Below, piece after piece: positions 14,501-36,668 of a stretch of DNA of 64,000 bases (the first letter of the stretch is position 1; each line of letters begins with the position of its first letter). The stretch covers positions 62,001 to 126,000 of the forward strand of contig OENT01000342.1 of the NCBI GenBank assembly GCA_900239685.1. The letters are read 5' to 3'. The position numbers were made by a program, and so were the translations under genes. Origin of the DNA: Rotaria macrura. Taxonomy: Eukaryota > Rotifera > Eurotatoria > Philodinida > Philodinidae. The notes below the pieces were generated by a model. That model was not told the origin of the DNA and searched no databases. It worked only from the letters and a program-made list of their open reading frames with translations.

Positions 14501-16736
14501 TGCCAACAATGTGATCTGATCTATTGAAAGTATTCATCTCTTTGTATTGGATTGTTTCAGCTAGCGTTTAGTATAGAAAGGGCATTGAACGATCTACTTA
14601 ATCTTGGTTCTTCGACCACTTTATTGAGTGGGCAATACCAACATTATTGGAGTAATGAAAACAAAAATCTGCCAAAAAAAAAGCCCCCCGTTTGTTTTTG
14701 CCTATCGTGTTGAACAAGCATCTCGTGTGCTTTGAACCATATTAAAACCTCTGAAGATATTTAATTCATATTCAATACTATTTCGAATTCTCATGAGTTG
14801 AGACTTATATTACATGTATTCGATTTGTACTTGATTTTTTTCCAATAGTTCAACAACAGGCTTACCGTGAAAATTTCGAAAACCTATCTTACATTTTAGT
14901 AAACGACGTTATCTACGAGGAAAACCAAAGAAATTCTGAAAGATCTCTATTGATTGTAGACGCATTATTTCGATATGGAAATGATGACAAAAAAAAAACA
15001 TTTCTTTTTTAAGCAATCGACAGTCCATAAATAGGCAAAGGGTCTAAAACTTCCGTATTACTTAATTGATCTGATAATTTTCTTTGTTTAATATAGAAAA
15101 TATATTTGCAATTCATTGATTTACCTTTGTCTTCAAGAGCATTATTGGATAAATCCAGATTTTCAATGCTTGAAACGTTTAGATAATGAGAAAATCGTGT
15201 AGCAAAGTCTCTGTTAGAATGAAAAAGAACTATTTTCTCATATTTTCTTTGCCGATAATATGTTTACTGTTTTAAACCACAATTTACTAAACGTAAATCT
15301 TTGATTGTATTATTTAGACGAAAGACAGCACAAAATTCGTCAATACATTCTGATGACTGAAGCAAAGAAATATAGATAAATTTAACAAGAAAATTTTCAT
15401 TGATATCAACGAACTAATTTTATATTTTCAACAGTTAATTTTGTAAACCAATCATTGTGACGTAATGCACCAATTATAGGTAACCAATCTTTTTGAGTCA
15501 GTGATTCAAACTCCCGAAATGTAAATTCACGTGAAATACGACTAGCGAATACCGTATCAACGAGCTAAATAAACATTTATAAAGAATCAAATCAAAGATT
15601 AACATGCATTAAATCATATCTATGGATGAACAATAACAAGGATGATTTATATAGTTCAAACATAATATCAGAAACCATGCATTTTACCCGTAGCAAAACA
15701 CATGTTTGTATTCGTGAACTAATTATAATAAAATATAAGATAGAATATAAAAATCGAATATTTTACTGTTTCGTCTTTTTCTTAATGTGATTCATTAGAA
15801 AATATCTCCAAACATTAATTTTTTTCATTACTCACCTACAGATTTTAGTCTCAATAAAGGAATTGATTTATATTCAGGTTCATACTTACATTTTGTACTG
15901 ATCGATAACATTGAGTTTGATAGAAATCACAAGCACATTCGTAACGAAGAGAAAAACCACCGCATACATGTATATCACTTAGTTTATCGTCGAAATATTC
16001 ATTTGATAAACGTAATAATCTATCGTATTCATTCTCTGGACGAATATCCACACTACATAACAATCATGCATGTATTTTACATATGAATATCTCGGTCAAA
16101 AAAAGAAAATACATACATAGCTTGTAATCGATGTGGAAAAACAGTACGAATAGTACGAATAAGTATAATAAGAAACGGTTGTAATGATGCTTTATCATTA
16201 AGACCATACAAAGAATGACTTTGTTTTCCTTCTGTTTCAATAATAACCTTAAAATTTTGATGAATTAAACATTGAACATGTATTAAGTATAAAGAAACCT
16301 TTCCTTGTCAACAATCTTACATGTGAATCACTTGCACGTTCTATTAATTTAATAGACAGAATATTAAATTGTGATTCAATCTACATATAATGTGTATTTT
16401 TATTTATTTCTTAACGTACGAAAAAAAACAAATTCATCATACTTTGACAGGAATTTTAACCGAACAAATATACACACGATAAGCATCCATACACTAAACA
16501 TTGAAATGAAACAACAATTCTAAATTCTTATGTTTATTTTCTATACCAAAAATCTTTCGTCATATTTGTCATTTTTTATTCCATAACGAATTCGACCATA
16601 GAAATAAAACGACGAACTCTTAGTCGCATTACGTGCACTAGCTGAAAATGAAATGTATTAGCTTAATAAACATATGTGCAAATAAGAAAATATTATACGT
16701 ACCAACTAATTCAACAAAATCGTCTTTATCACTCAT
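2564..16736 (-). CDS. CARMIL: CARMIL-type capping protein, Arp2/3 and myosin-I linker (29 exons, ~1346 aa)
   Basis: CARMIL proteins bind actin capping protein and weaken its hold on filament ends at the leading edge. Exons, 5' to 3': 16703-16736, 16547-16641, 16443-16493, 16321-16380, 16117-16247, 15890-16052, 15415-15564, 15268-15356, 15125-15210, 14030-14214, 13876-13956, 13637-13809, 13398-13546, 12566-12665, 12459-12507, 12289-12392, 12090-12227, 8917-9019, 8622-8858, 8392-8559, 8149-8337, 5899-5953, 5705-5845, 5228-5641, 4246-4462, 3510-3964, 2832-2927, 2650-2757, 2564-2583. They sum to 4041 nt. Order: PH-like domain (residues 1-125) with CGGFS at its end; leucine-rich repeats (about 180-613) opening with PIIGALRHNDWFTKL; helical region (about 614-860); capping-protein-binding region near 1045; Ser/Pro-rich tail. 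Order and length (human CARMIL1, about 1370 aa) match the family. Least sure are the tail exons and the GTTCGT donor of exon 7. Confidence 0.9.
4425..5240 (-). other. Capping-protein interaction (CPI) motif of CARMIL, split by an intron
   Basis: Exon 24 ends with Leu-Val-His-Leu (5229-5240) and exon 25 begins Ala-Lys-Asp-Arg-Pro-Arg, then RGNVRR and Pro (to 4425). The family consensus is LxHxTxxRPK-x6-P. The Leu, His, Arg-Pro and the Pro after six residues are present. The Thr position is Gly, made by the codon that spans the junction, and there is one extra residue between His and Arg-Pro. This motif is the strongest single sign that the tail belongs to CARMIL. Confidence 0.75.
6271..6310 (+). 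pseudogene. Decayed CCHC zinc-knuckle relic (gag-like)
   Basis: The plus strand reads Cys-Arg-Ser-Phe-Lys-Pro, then, after a +1 shift, Arg-Gly-His-Ile-Ala-Gln-Lys-Cys. With one surplus base ignored the spacing is that of C-x2-C-x4-H-x4-C, with the second Cys replaced by Phe. Such knuckles are typical of retroelement gag proteins and some host RNA-binding proteins. It lies inside CARMIL intron 21 on the opposite strand, next to the left copy of the 672-bp repeat. It is short and broken, so chance similarity is possible. Confidence 0.3.
6879..7550 (-). repeat. 672-bp intronic inverted repeat, left copy
   Basis: The reverse complement of this block matches 10878-11549 with about 97% identity by eye over the same length. 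It lies in CARMIL intron 21. Similarity stops sharply at both ends. Each copy holds a 103-codon open frame (minus strand here, 6968-7279) starting MLHFCLLVMYHLDDK. I recognise no domain in it. No terminal inverted repeat or target-site duplication is clear, so the class of element is unknown. Confidence 0.85.
9217..9233. repeat. AG dinucleotide microsatellite
   Basis: A short uninterrupted run of AG units in CARMIL intron 17. It is an ordinary simple repeat. Confidence 0.8.
10878..11549 (+). repeat. 672-bp intronic inverted repeat, right copy
   Basis: This is the second copy, in opposite orientation, inside CARMIL intron 17. The 103-codon frame (11148-11459, plus strand) differs from the left copy at only a few residues: Ser to Cys, Ile to Val, Thr to Ala and Val to Met. 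The two copies enclose about 3.3 kb that contains CARMIL exons 18-21. Confidence 0.85.
12838..12980. repeat. Small imperfect hairpin in CARMIL intron 13
   Basis: The segment near 12842-12860 (ttagttatactagcttct) is matched in reverse complement near 12958-12976 (ggaagctagtatagctaa). The loop is about 100 bp. It may be a worn miniature element or chance. Confidence 0.4.
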
Positions 16737-18768
16737 CTAGAAAAATAATACTAAGAACAACAAAAAAATATGTTTATCATATCGTCGGAAAAAATTATAA
16801 GAAATAATAATAATAATAATAAATGACAGCGAATAGAATCGATAAAAAAGAAAAAGTTTTTTTTTTCAACTCACCTGATCAATCAATCATTGGTAAGACA
16901 TGACAAGTATAGGTAAGCAAATAACTACGTCAACAAACAACTGGAAACGAATCATGAGATAGATAAGCATAAATACATGACATAATACATTCGTTCGGCA
17001 GCAACATGTGTGCCGTACGATGAGTCATTTGATTACAAAATGTAAATTAATGTCTGCGCGACATCTACGAGTACATAACCGAAGATATATATATATATTC
17101 ATAAGAAGCAAACCATCATATGTCTATATTGGTATAAATAGGTATATTGTGAATATGCAATTTTTATAAACGATATAGTACTTTCGGTATTAGAAATATG
17201 ATCAGCGCCACAAGCAAAAGAATTCGAATGTTATTCTATTTTGAACAATTTACAAGACACACCACATATTTCCGTGTGGTAGAACATGTAGAAATAGATG
17301 ATCGATTATCCTAAGTCGAGAATCTAAGATCACTCACGACAAGAAGCCCCAAGGGTATATGAAAAGAACAATTGTTAGAGCGACATGTTAGTGACACACA
17401 TATGAAAAAGTTTTATGATACCTATCAATTTCTTTTTTTCGCTCGTCCACTTTGCGAGAAAAATTCTTCCGTTTTCAGAAAACTTACAAGTATTTCATGA
17501 TCAGTTTAAAATCTATTTATTCACTTTTTTACAATAATTTTTTTCAACATATATTATAAGTTGAAATGCATTTCTCCTAAAAACACCTATTACACTCTTT
17601 TAAGAGGATCTTCTATCTAATTCGTTCAACAGATGAGTTCCATCGATTGAATGTTAATTCATTTCCAAACGATAAGTTATCACCAAGCAATGATATAGAT
17701 CATTCAGAAGAAAATTAATTTTAATACGAAATAATTATTTATTTTGAACACTTCATTTTCATTTATACTTTCACAGGCCTGAAAAAGAAATGTATGCATA
17801 TAACTGCACTTCATAATAAACCCCAGGGGCACTTGTGTTTTTTTTTTGCAGTATGCTCAAAATTTCGAGCACTCTTTAGGAGTTCTCGCTTACCGATAGC
17901 AATTTGTATGATTACATCGATTGATTAATAATAAATGCAACACTCTAGATCACATTAAGAGAACGATTTTTTACTTATTTCCGTGAAACTTTCTGTGAAC
18001 CTATGTAAATTTTCAATTTAGTATTTTGTGAAGCATTTAATAATTCAGTTTTGATTGTTTCCTGTATTTAATATCGTCGTGATTTGAACATGTGTAAATA
18101 GTTTTTCAGGATTAAAAGATTTCAAGAAGAGCAGCCAAATATAATCGTGGCAGGCTTTCGAATAATTTTGACATGTTGATAAAGACAAAATTGTGTATAG
18201 GACGTCGACTCATTAAGGATATGGAAGTCGTACAAGTTATGAGATATAATTTGAAATTTTTCGTCTGTACAAAACATTAGAATATCACCCACACGCATGA
18301 AATATGATAGAATACAATTAGTCACAGGAAAAGAAAGCAAGAAGTACTATAGATGACTGACAAAGTTTTAGAATAGATATTCATATTTGTATTTCTATTG
18401 ATTCATTCTGTAGTTGGCATCAGTCTGCATAGATACTGTTGCTTTCAATGATCGCACTTGAGCATTTTCTTTGTCAGGAACAATCCGATCCATTGAAAAA
18501 GATAAAACTGATGATTTTAACTAAAATAGTCTTTGTTGTCATCATCTAATATGGTCGTAAAGTTTTATGTTCAGGCACTGTTTCTTTGTCTTTATATGAA
18601 TCTTCTTAGTGTTTGAGAATACAAATTTACAATTCGAACATATAACGTTGATATTAAACATTTATAAAATAAAAAATATGAGCGATGAGATAGACATACT
18701 TTTATCATGAAAGAAATCTATCACATCATGTACATAATTATGTTATTCCTCTTAAAAGAAAAATACGA
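16737..18768. other. Intergenic between innexin 3' end and CARMIL 5' end
   Basis: The stretch holds the presumed CARMIL promoter and 5' UTR (near 16737) and the innexin 3' UTR (near 18768). An AAT-rich simple run lies around 16801-16825 and TA runs around 17085-17098. I saw no exon with supportive splice sites. Confidence 0.55.
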
Positions 18769-21700
18769 CTAGACTCGTGGTTTCTGATGATAATTTGAAC
18801 TTGAGATTGTATCCTGTGGAGTTGTTGTATGCAATAATTCTGTTCCAAGTTCAGAATGTAGTTTGTTATATTTCCTTTTAGCATCAGTGCCGCCAGATTC
18901 TTCATCGATAGCATGACCTGCAGGCGCATGAGAATGGCTTATTACGTGTAAATTTCTTTTATCATGTCGAAATTCATAATAATTTGATTCGGCAAGTACA
19001 GCATCATGTTCACCATATTTCATAACATACGTAGCCCATAATTGTTCGATGATTTCCTGTACAATGAAATCAGATACATTGACGGTTAACATACGTATAA
19101 AAAAATATCCATCTTGTTCCAGATAGTTCGTAATGAATGAACGTAAGAGTGATTCATGCACATAATCACCAAGGTCACGTGTAGCATGTTTGAAGTCGAA
19201 ACGAAAACGTGGAATTTCCGGTCGTACTGTCCGTCGAAGACGTGATTTTATAAAATTATATCTATCTTTATCCATACCGAGACGGCCAATCCATACCACC
19301 AAAGAATATATATTCAGAACAAATATGACAAGAAACCAAACCCAAAGTAACGTAAAAATTTGCTATAAAAAGAAAATGAAAAATAAATTCTAATTTAAAT
19401 TTATTAAATGTCTGAGAAAAAAGAAGATCATTACTCTCTTTTCAATCAATCGAAATGAGAATACATCACGAAAAGATATTTTTCTTCTTCTGTGGAATGT
19501 ATTGGTTATAATGATATTATCAGTACAACAATATTCTAACTCTAAATCATACGTTGAATGTATTGCGAAGCTGTATGGACTTATTAAAATGAAGTACCGA
19601 TAGTTCAGATACTGAATATAAAATATGGATTATCGTCGAAAATTGTAATTCATATGAATAAATATTTGCACTAAGTGATGAAATATGTATCAATGAACGA
19701 ATCAGCATCCATCACTCGGTCAACATATCAATTTTCATCATGCTCACTAGTCTTCAATACTTCTATGATAAAGTTCTATAAATATTTTTCTCGATAGTGT
19801 TGATCGAAGCGATTAAAACCAGCGACAAAAAAAAGGAATTATCTAATACATCGACTTAATGTCGATGGATGAAATGCTTATAGCAAAGCATCGAAATGGA
19901 AAATTATTTTCCAGATAGCTATCCCACATGCGTTAAGTAATTATTTTTGATGGCGTTTCATTCGTAGGATATAAAGAGTATCGTCTGAATACTTCCAATT
20001 TTCTCCTATCTCAAATTCACTGCTACGATACGTTATCAAACACATCAACAAAATTCTTTTCGATTCCGTCCCTATCACATTCTAGATTTCAATAAAATAT
20101 GAGAAACAAATTACTAGAAGAACTATTTTCGTTTCTATCAGATAACATTAATATTCAGACTATTTTACCTGATTGAAAAGATTAACAGTTAATACACACT
20201 GAACAGTAATTCTTTGTAGTGGTTCGCCACCACGTAATGGTTCACGTACGTAAAAATCACATAATGTTTCTCGTGGAAAATATTTAGATTCTGGTTGATT
20301 AAGTCCAAAGCGAAATAATTTAATACTTTCAAAGCCGAATTTTAAAAAATTGGTGCCAAGAAATATGTTCAATAGCCAAATTTGTAAAACAACATTGAAA
20401 ATGTAATATATTCTGAACAGAAATAGACTGTTTAATTTAAAAAAAAACAGCAAACAAACAGCTTTCCTACTTGATAAATAAATAAAGTGAAACAAAGTAA
20501 TTGCCTAGGAATTTTCCAGTGACACAACATAGTAATTGAAAAAATTTTCGAAATATGGATTTTTGTCGATTTTCAGCATCAATTTGTCGACGAGCATCAT
20601 CAACATACATATCAATCGTAGCAACGATATGTTTTCCTAAGCTAGTACGTGCATCAAATTGTTTAATCGATCTCATATCATCGGCTGCTTCGATAATATC
20701 AAGAAGATCGATACCTGAGCGAACACTTACTGTTCGCCATATTAAACGTGGTAGATAGAAAAAGAATCCCATGAGTAAAATAATAAATGGCGTCCATTGA
20801 TAATAGTTCAATTTTCTATCTGTTCTACATTTAAAAACCAAAGAAGAAGACAAATAATCTTATTACGAAATATTGAATGTACATGTTTGAAAAGATCAAA
20901 AGAGTTTCTATCTTTAATTTAAAAAACTTGAGAACACAACTGTTCATTAGAGGTTTTATTTGACTCATGAAAAATGCAATTAGAAAGTTTCGTTCGTGCA
21001 TAGCATTTGTTCTGGCGCATGTGAAGTTCTGGTAAATGTCTGTCATGACCAGGACTGAAAGAACAGGTTAATTCTTTTTTTTCTTCATCTGAATATTAAT
21101 CTATCTTGAGATCTCTTTTTTATGAGATACTTGACATAGTAATGCAAACTTCATATCGAAGTTGTAATAGGATAAAATCAGCTAATTTATGAGACTGTAT
21201 TGGTAAGATTTATTTTCAATGGTAGCTGTAGCATTTTTAAAGTAAGCTACTTTTGAATTGTAATAGAAAGAGGAAATGTTAACGTACGTTGAGTACGATT
21301 AAGATTCTTTTTGAATAGAGATCTTATACTTATACTGTCCCAATGTTATTGTCATAATATTAAATAAATATTTATGGAATATGTGAAGTATGAGTCAAGT
21401 GTCGCTACAAGAAAAGAACGCGTCAGTGGTGAATGTTTCAAATACAAATGAACATAAACACAATTACGCAATAGATTTTGAAAACAACCTAGAAAATGAA
21501 ATTATCTTTGTATTCGTTAAAGTCAGTTCGTTACATTTCGTGTAATTATGACGTTTGTACTAAACGAATACAATATGAATCACGTCATTTATTATTTGCA
21601 ACGTTGATGTTGATTAAATCATAGTTTCGGTGATACTAAACCTAGATATAATTTCCTTCTTATCAAAAGAATCAGATCGAACTAACATTAAATCGCTTTC

Positions 21701-23051
21701 GAAATGAAACACCTAAAGAAATGTCGTTATGTTTAATAGTAAAAGTTATTTTAATACCAAGCATAAACGTATCATGAAGTCATATAAAATATTTAAATTA
21801 CACAAAGATTTATATATTCAAATAAAAAGAAATCCATCTTGTAGAAGAAGAATAATTTACAAACATGTAAATAGAAGAATACCCGCAGGATTCTCTCTTT
21901 TAATAGTTTTCAGTCAAATCAAATAATAGCTGATTTTCATTGGAATGAAAGATTCACATACATGATATTCTTTCATATATTATTAAAAATCTAGTAAAAT
22001 AACAAATATTACATAGATTTATTTTTCAATACTTCAATAAATAAATCTACGAGTTATGAAATATTAATTGTCTATCTTATATGAATGAGACTCATCTTTT
22101 ACAAGTGATTTATTTCATTGATGCAGAAAAGAAAATAAGAGAATAGATTAAAAAAGCACGAAAGTCCTTCAGATAAATTACTAAGTATTATTAATTAACA
22201 AAACATTAGACTAGTACAGCATTAAAAAAAAACACTTTATTAAAAATATACGCTTGACTGCGTCTACGATTCAATATATATGGCGCTTCTGACAACTATC
22301 GTTATGTAAGTGAATAATTTTATACTTTATTGTTTTTCAATGGTGTGAAGAAGTACACGCGTTAAATTTAAGTCCTAAGATAATTATGATAAAGAACATC
22401 AATCATACATAACCACAAATGCACAGTAGAATTCATCATACATTTTTCAACATGTTTATGTTTGAATGACTTCAATTTATTCTATTGAATACGTGCTATT
22501 GGATAATTACTTTCATAGTAGAAAACCAGCAAAAAAGAATCTCATCCTATTGGATAATATGGCAGAGAGACGTGGCTGAACAACAAATCTCTCCTTGATA
22601 TATGACACATTCTCATATGGTTTTGTATACTTTTTTTCGAGTACTACAAATGTCCCATATGGTGATATGGATTTTATGGATTTACGATACTATATATATA
22701 TTACACATAGATGTAATCAATAATTTGCTTTTAATATTGGTAGAATGCATCGAAATTTACTTACCGATCGTGTAAATTTTGAGGTATCGTTCTATTTTGA
22801 TCAATGTAATACGTTGACGATATATAACATATTTGATTTGTGTATGTAATGTACGGTTTTATAAAATTTGCTCGATTCCAACATTCTATTCTATCATCAT
22901 CGAACTGTTTTGTAGCTGTTATCGTTGCAAATAGAACAAGTAAAGCAACTGTATATTTATAATTTGCTTTATCGAACGCATCATCATCTGATCTTAATGA
23001 TGAAAGAAGTACTGTTGGTACTAATGTAATAAGATAGAGTATGTCAACCAT
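18769..23051 (-). CDS. Innexin (4 exons, 492 aa)
   Basis: Innexins are four-pass membrane proteins that form invertebrate gap junctions and hemichannels. Exons: 22765-23051, 20471-20824, 20169-20412, 18769-19362; the sum is 1479 nt. The N-terminal part has the Asp/Asn-rich stretch before TM1 and KQF where the family has KQY. Extracellular loop 1 carries Cys57 and Cys75. The signature YYQW (about residues 103-106) precedes TM2, ending FFFYLPRLIW. Loop 2 carries the usual pair of cysteines in CDFYVREPL and VQCVLTVNLFN. TM4 follows in exon 4 (LLWVWFLVIFVLNIY), then a long cytoplasmic tail. Loop 1 has an Asn-Arg-Thr sequon at 86-88. The first exon lies about 1.9 kb upstream of the second. The start is the first Met; an extra upstream exon cannot be ruled out. 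Confidence 0.93.
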
Positions 23052-26000
23052 GATTCTAATTCATTGACGGCAAATATTTTCTAAAAAAATTAAAATAAAG
23101 AAGATTACGAAATGTCATGAGTATGGTATTGATCGATTGTTTCAAAGCAAATGAGAAAGAAGAAAAAAAAAAGTCGCCTTACTCATCTAGGTCTATCTCT
23201 ATACAAGCATCACATTTCTTATTCGTTGTGGTTTACAACGCATTTGAGGTCGCTTTTCTTTTTCCGTATGAAAAGAGAAAAAAGGATGTTGCTATAGAGA
23301 AAAGAAAAAGTGGTCGCAAGAAGAAAAAAGAGCCATGCTTCGTCATCGACGACTCTCGGTCGTGCCATAACTGTGTATGCATTCAAGACTATTCATATTT
23401 GCCTTCATTGTATGCGGGAACACATTCAAAGAACCGCGACAAATAAAACAGAAGAAAGCTAGAGCAACATATAGTTAGAGAACAGAAACATTTTTGTATA
23501 TAGATGTAGGTATATATACATATATATATATATACATATATAATTGAATACTTATTGCTCAAGGTTCGTTTGTTCGTAGAGCAGCCAACAGACAAATATA
23601 GAATGATGCAATCAAATGATTGCTATCATCAATTAAATGCAAAATGTGACGAATTGTTAATAGTTTTTCTATTATTAATGAATTGTTTTAAAACATTTTC
23701 AATATAGTCCATATTGATAATGTTCTTATTAATTGAGATCGAAATGAGTTTTCAATGAAGTTATGCAATGTTCATAGACTTGGAATACATTAATGTAATT
23801 TGAATTTTATAAGAAATAATATGACAAATACGTAAGAAGTTTTGCTTACATATGCGTAAAACGACTGCAGGATATTATTAGTATAGTTTCATGTGTCATT
23901 AATCGATAGGCAAGGATAAAACAGAGACAAACAATGGTAGGAAATCTCTTATCAAACGCATGATATACTTCTAAGGATATATATTTTAAGCACATACATT
24001 TCTATTGTACGTGTAGATAACAATAGATCTAATACGTCATTCGAAATGCATATTTATTCTTCTAAATTATGTTGAATCGAATAATGTTTTTCGTGTTCGA
24101 TGAAGTCTTGGAGAGTAACAATGAAGCATTAGAATAAGATTGAAACGAAGAAAGTCTTATAATTTCGATTGATATTATATAAAAATGAGTTTAGTAATTA
24201 GATGCAGAACGATTGAAAAATGATTCGCTTATAGACCTGAAATGATTGAGAAGAAAAAAACAACAGCTTCCTATATACATATATACATCTATTGTAAACG
24301 ATCAAATAAAGATGTCTATACTTTGATTATTGCTGTCAAACGCCATACATCTAGATATCGAATAATGATGAATAATACGAACTACGATAAAATTATTCTC
24401 AAAATTGATCTCGACCTTCCGTAGTCTGTTCGATCTATTGATACGGTTAATATCATTATGTAAACATAAAACAGCAAGACGAGTTATACAGAAGAAGAAA
24501 AACAAACATGATAAATAAAAGTATTCATAAAAGCTTTGATGATAAATGGTGTTTTTGTATTTCTTTCACTTCGAGAAATAACAAAACGTGAAAAGTACAA
24601 GTATATCGACAACTAGAGAAATATTATTTATCCAATTATTCATCAAGACGAATGAGAATGATGATATATGAGTATTTTCTTTGCCATAGAAATAAACGCA
24701 ATAAATATAAATACTATTAACACAAATTCTTTTCTCAAACAGTAAAATACATAATCAAAGTTCATGTTATTTCTTTTCTTCTAATTGTGTATGATTACTT
24801 CGATAATAGTCAAAGTATATTTTTCGGAAGAAAGTAAGAAATCAATACATATATGTATATGTCGTCCTTAGAAATAAAAAGAAACAACCCATATAGTATG
24901 AATTCAAAAAAACAGTAGCATTCGAGATTTCAGGATTGATTCAATAACAATGCATTGATTTACCACAGTTGTCAGATGATCGGGACATACAAGCAGCGAA
25001 CATGTCAAGTCACAACTGCAGGAAAACAATGAATACGAGTACTTCAGCGTCTATCGAGAAAATGGATAGTGTCTTGTAACCTTCACTCGATAGAATGAAT
25101 TTTGGCAACCTGTTTATTCATAAAAATCGTCTGAATAGTAATCGTACTGAATTTTAACGAAAATCGAATAAGAATATGAAGAGCAACAGGACGTATGTAA
25201 TGTAGTAAACCATTTAAGTATAAAAAGAATACTGTTTTTTTTTTGAAATACTGCCATGAATAACACAAAATACTGTCCTATTTATGGAATATGCTGTTAA
25301 ATAAGCATCGTTGTCCACACATGATTTTCTACTTTAATTATTCAATGGATTTTCTTTTTGTCTGATATGTTGTAAACATCACACGTGAATAACAAACAAA
25401 CAAATCTATTGAACAATAATTTTATCTACACATCAAAGTTATTGCGAGTATTTAGTTCATGTGACTATTTCAGAGAAAAGAACTTAGAATATTCCCGGGT
25501 ACTCTTTGTTGAATGTCCTTCTTGCAAAGTTGTAACTTTGTTTATTACCACCATCTGGTATAGGAGAAAAAACATGACGATTGGTCGAAACATAACGCTG
25601 TGATATTTTCAACACATTGTATTCGATTATCTCGAAGGGGATGAGGATGAGAGCTAACAAAATCGTTCGAGCGTCACTCGACGCCATTTATTGTCATCTA
25701 TTCAGACTATAAGAATGACCTGACTTGGCTGAAGTGTCCGGTTTACAAGAAAGTTTTGTCATCTTGTAACGCTATGACAAAAAAAGACCCGGTTTCTTAA
25801 GGACAGCTTATAAAACTATAATTTTTTCAAATAGAATACTTATAGAGCCAAATTTCTAGAACATGAAATAAGTTTTCGGGCAGTAAAAAGAATTTATTCT
25901 TATATATATTTCTATTTTTCTGTCAACCAAATTTGAGGCACTCAACATGCTTATTGGTCACGTGTGTACATACGTATATTGTTCTATGTAAAAATTAAGT

Positions 26001-28115
26001 TGATACATCGAAATGCGAGCTCACTGATACTGAGATGCTCAAGGTGGTTCTCCGTATAACAGAAAGAAGACAATTAGGAAAAAAGATTTTTCATGCCCTT
26101 CGTACACTCATAATATCGCCAAAACGAACTTCTCTGCTCTTCTTCCCAAACTGCACTGTGTTTATTACCAGAAATATAGCATCTGAGAAAAATCTGCAGG
26201 AAAAGAATTTTGAACTTAAACTCTACGCATAAACAGCTCTCAATGCCTTTGATGTGCCGTAAAATTTTCAGTAAAAAGGAATGCTTTATTCCTGAAATAA
26301 TGAATTCAGAAGAAATTAGCAAAAAATTTATGAAATTCGACTCCACAGTTAAATGATCTATTTTTTAATGAAAAAACCTTGAAGAAACAAAATTGATTTT
26401 AAAATTCACTAGTTTTGAAAGATCTCCACTTTTGTATAAAATTCAATTGAAAATTAGTTTGTTATCCATGTTGTATGAGATCTTTTGGGTGATGCCAATT
26501 TATACTAATGTCCCTTGGAAGGGATATTGGACTCTTACGTGTTAACGATACAGGAACTTAGAAGTTGCGTCTTGCGATGAGAACAACACGTAAATATACT
26601 GTTTTACATAGGATCAAAGTCTACATCGAATGTTGTAACATTCAAAAGTTTTGAAAAATGAAAACTGATTTTTGATACCGCAGCAAAATTTTGAAAAATC
26701 TTAAATTCGTAATTAGGAAATAATCATTTCAATTTCATAACTCCATCGTCCCCCCACCCTGAATAAAAGGCCATGGCCTTGTATCACGTCTCCACACGTC
26801 ATTACTTTTTGAGTGGCCTTTCTATTAAGGGTAAGTTTCAAACAATTATTAATTCATTCTTTTGTTAAAATTATAAGAATTAATTAATACTAATTGATAA
26901 ATTATATTTAATTTTGTTGGTATTTATCATGGGAAAATTGCCCTCTTTGTATAAAATATACTTCCAATGGTGAAAAACGAAGTGGTTTTTCGAAAAAGAA
27001 CAGTAGAAAAATGGTAGAATTCGACTAATTATTAATAAATTTAAGAAAATAATAACTAATAGGTAATTAATTATTTAATTAGAGCATGATCTTCTAACAT
27101 GGAGTGGCATTCAATTTTGAGGGGAAGGGTTTCCTATGACATAAACTCGTTTTGAAATTCGGCGAAATTCAATCGATCTTCTATGAAGAAATACTGAGAA
27201 AACGATGTTCATTCGTTATTTTTTCTTTGCTTCTGATTTTAACTTCTAAAATAAAATTGATCGAAATAAGATCAAAATCGCCTTGCTATTCATTTCTATG
27301 CTTTTTTCTGATTCCCGAGAAGTAACTTTAATCACCACTACATCATTCTACTAATTTGGACAGTGCTGTTTATGAGTTGGTTACATAATGAATTGCCTTG
27401 AGTATATCAATACTTCTGACATGATGAAACTTATATAAATAAATCATTTGTACTCAATTCAACTGAATAAATAACCTGTAACAAGCTGATTTTCCCATAT
27501 GGCTGTAGATCAAATCTTTCTGCTCTTACCAATAGTTACGAACGTATCTATGAGAATTGAGTAGAATCATTTAATAACATCGAATATCTACTCATACAAA
27601 CAGATGAAATTTTTCTCATCTAATGATTATGTAACCAATTGGTCAATGAATTTCGGGTATCGTTTTATTTTAGTGAGCAGTAATCGAAAAATGAATGATC
27701 TAATCTATTGAAATTAAGCTCGCTTTTCTATACTTCCGACTTCTCTCTATACTATTGAAAATTACAATAATCGATTGGATGTAATTTTCAACGAAAGAGT
27801 TATTATTTCATTATGCAATAAAGGAAGAGACATCAATCATAGTTTTGTATTCATTCAAACATCATTGACACAACGATACTATGACATAAATCATGATGTA
27901 ATTTCACAAATACTTCGTACAATCTTTAACTTTTAAATATTCTACAATGAATAAAGTTAATCTAAAGAATAGAATGAAAAGAATTGCTCCATATATAACC
28001 AAACGAAAACAAAACCAAAAGAAAAGGAAGGATTGTCATTGAATTGAATAATTTCAATCTTCAGTATCTAAACAAACATTGCGAATAAATTAATAATACG
28101 AATGATAGGGACAAA
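23052..28115. other. Intergenic between AHCYL 3' end and innexin 5' end; no gene seen
   Basis: About 5 kb of AT-rich DNA. The innexin promoter should lie just above 23052, beside a purine-rich tract at about 23155-23335 (plus strand, many Lys/Arg codons by chance). TA-rich runs lie near 23515-23545. A 14-bp perfect palindrome, aaggccatggcctt, lies near 26768-26781 beside a short C run. Open frames are short and unlike known proteins. Confidence 0.5.

Positions 28116-36668
<8,553 letters not shown>

Noticed and set aside
23117..23446. 109-codon plus-strand frame rich in Lys and Arg
   Set aside because: Arises from a purine tract next to the innexin start; no domain or supportive splice sites.
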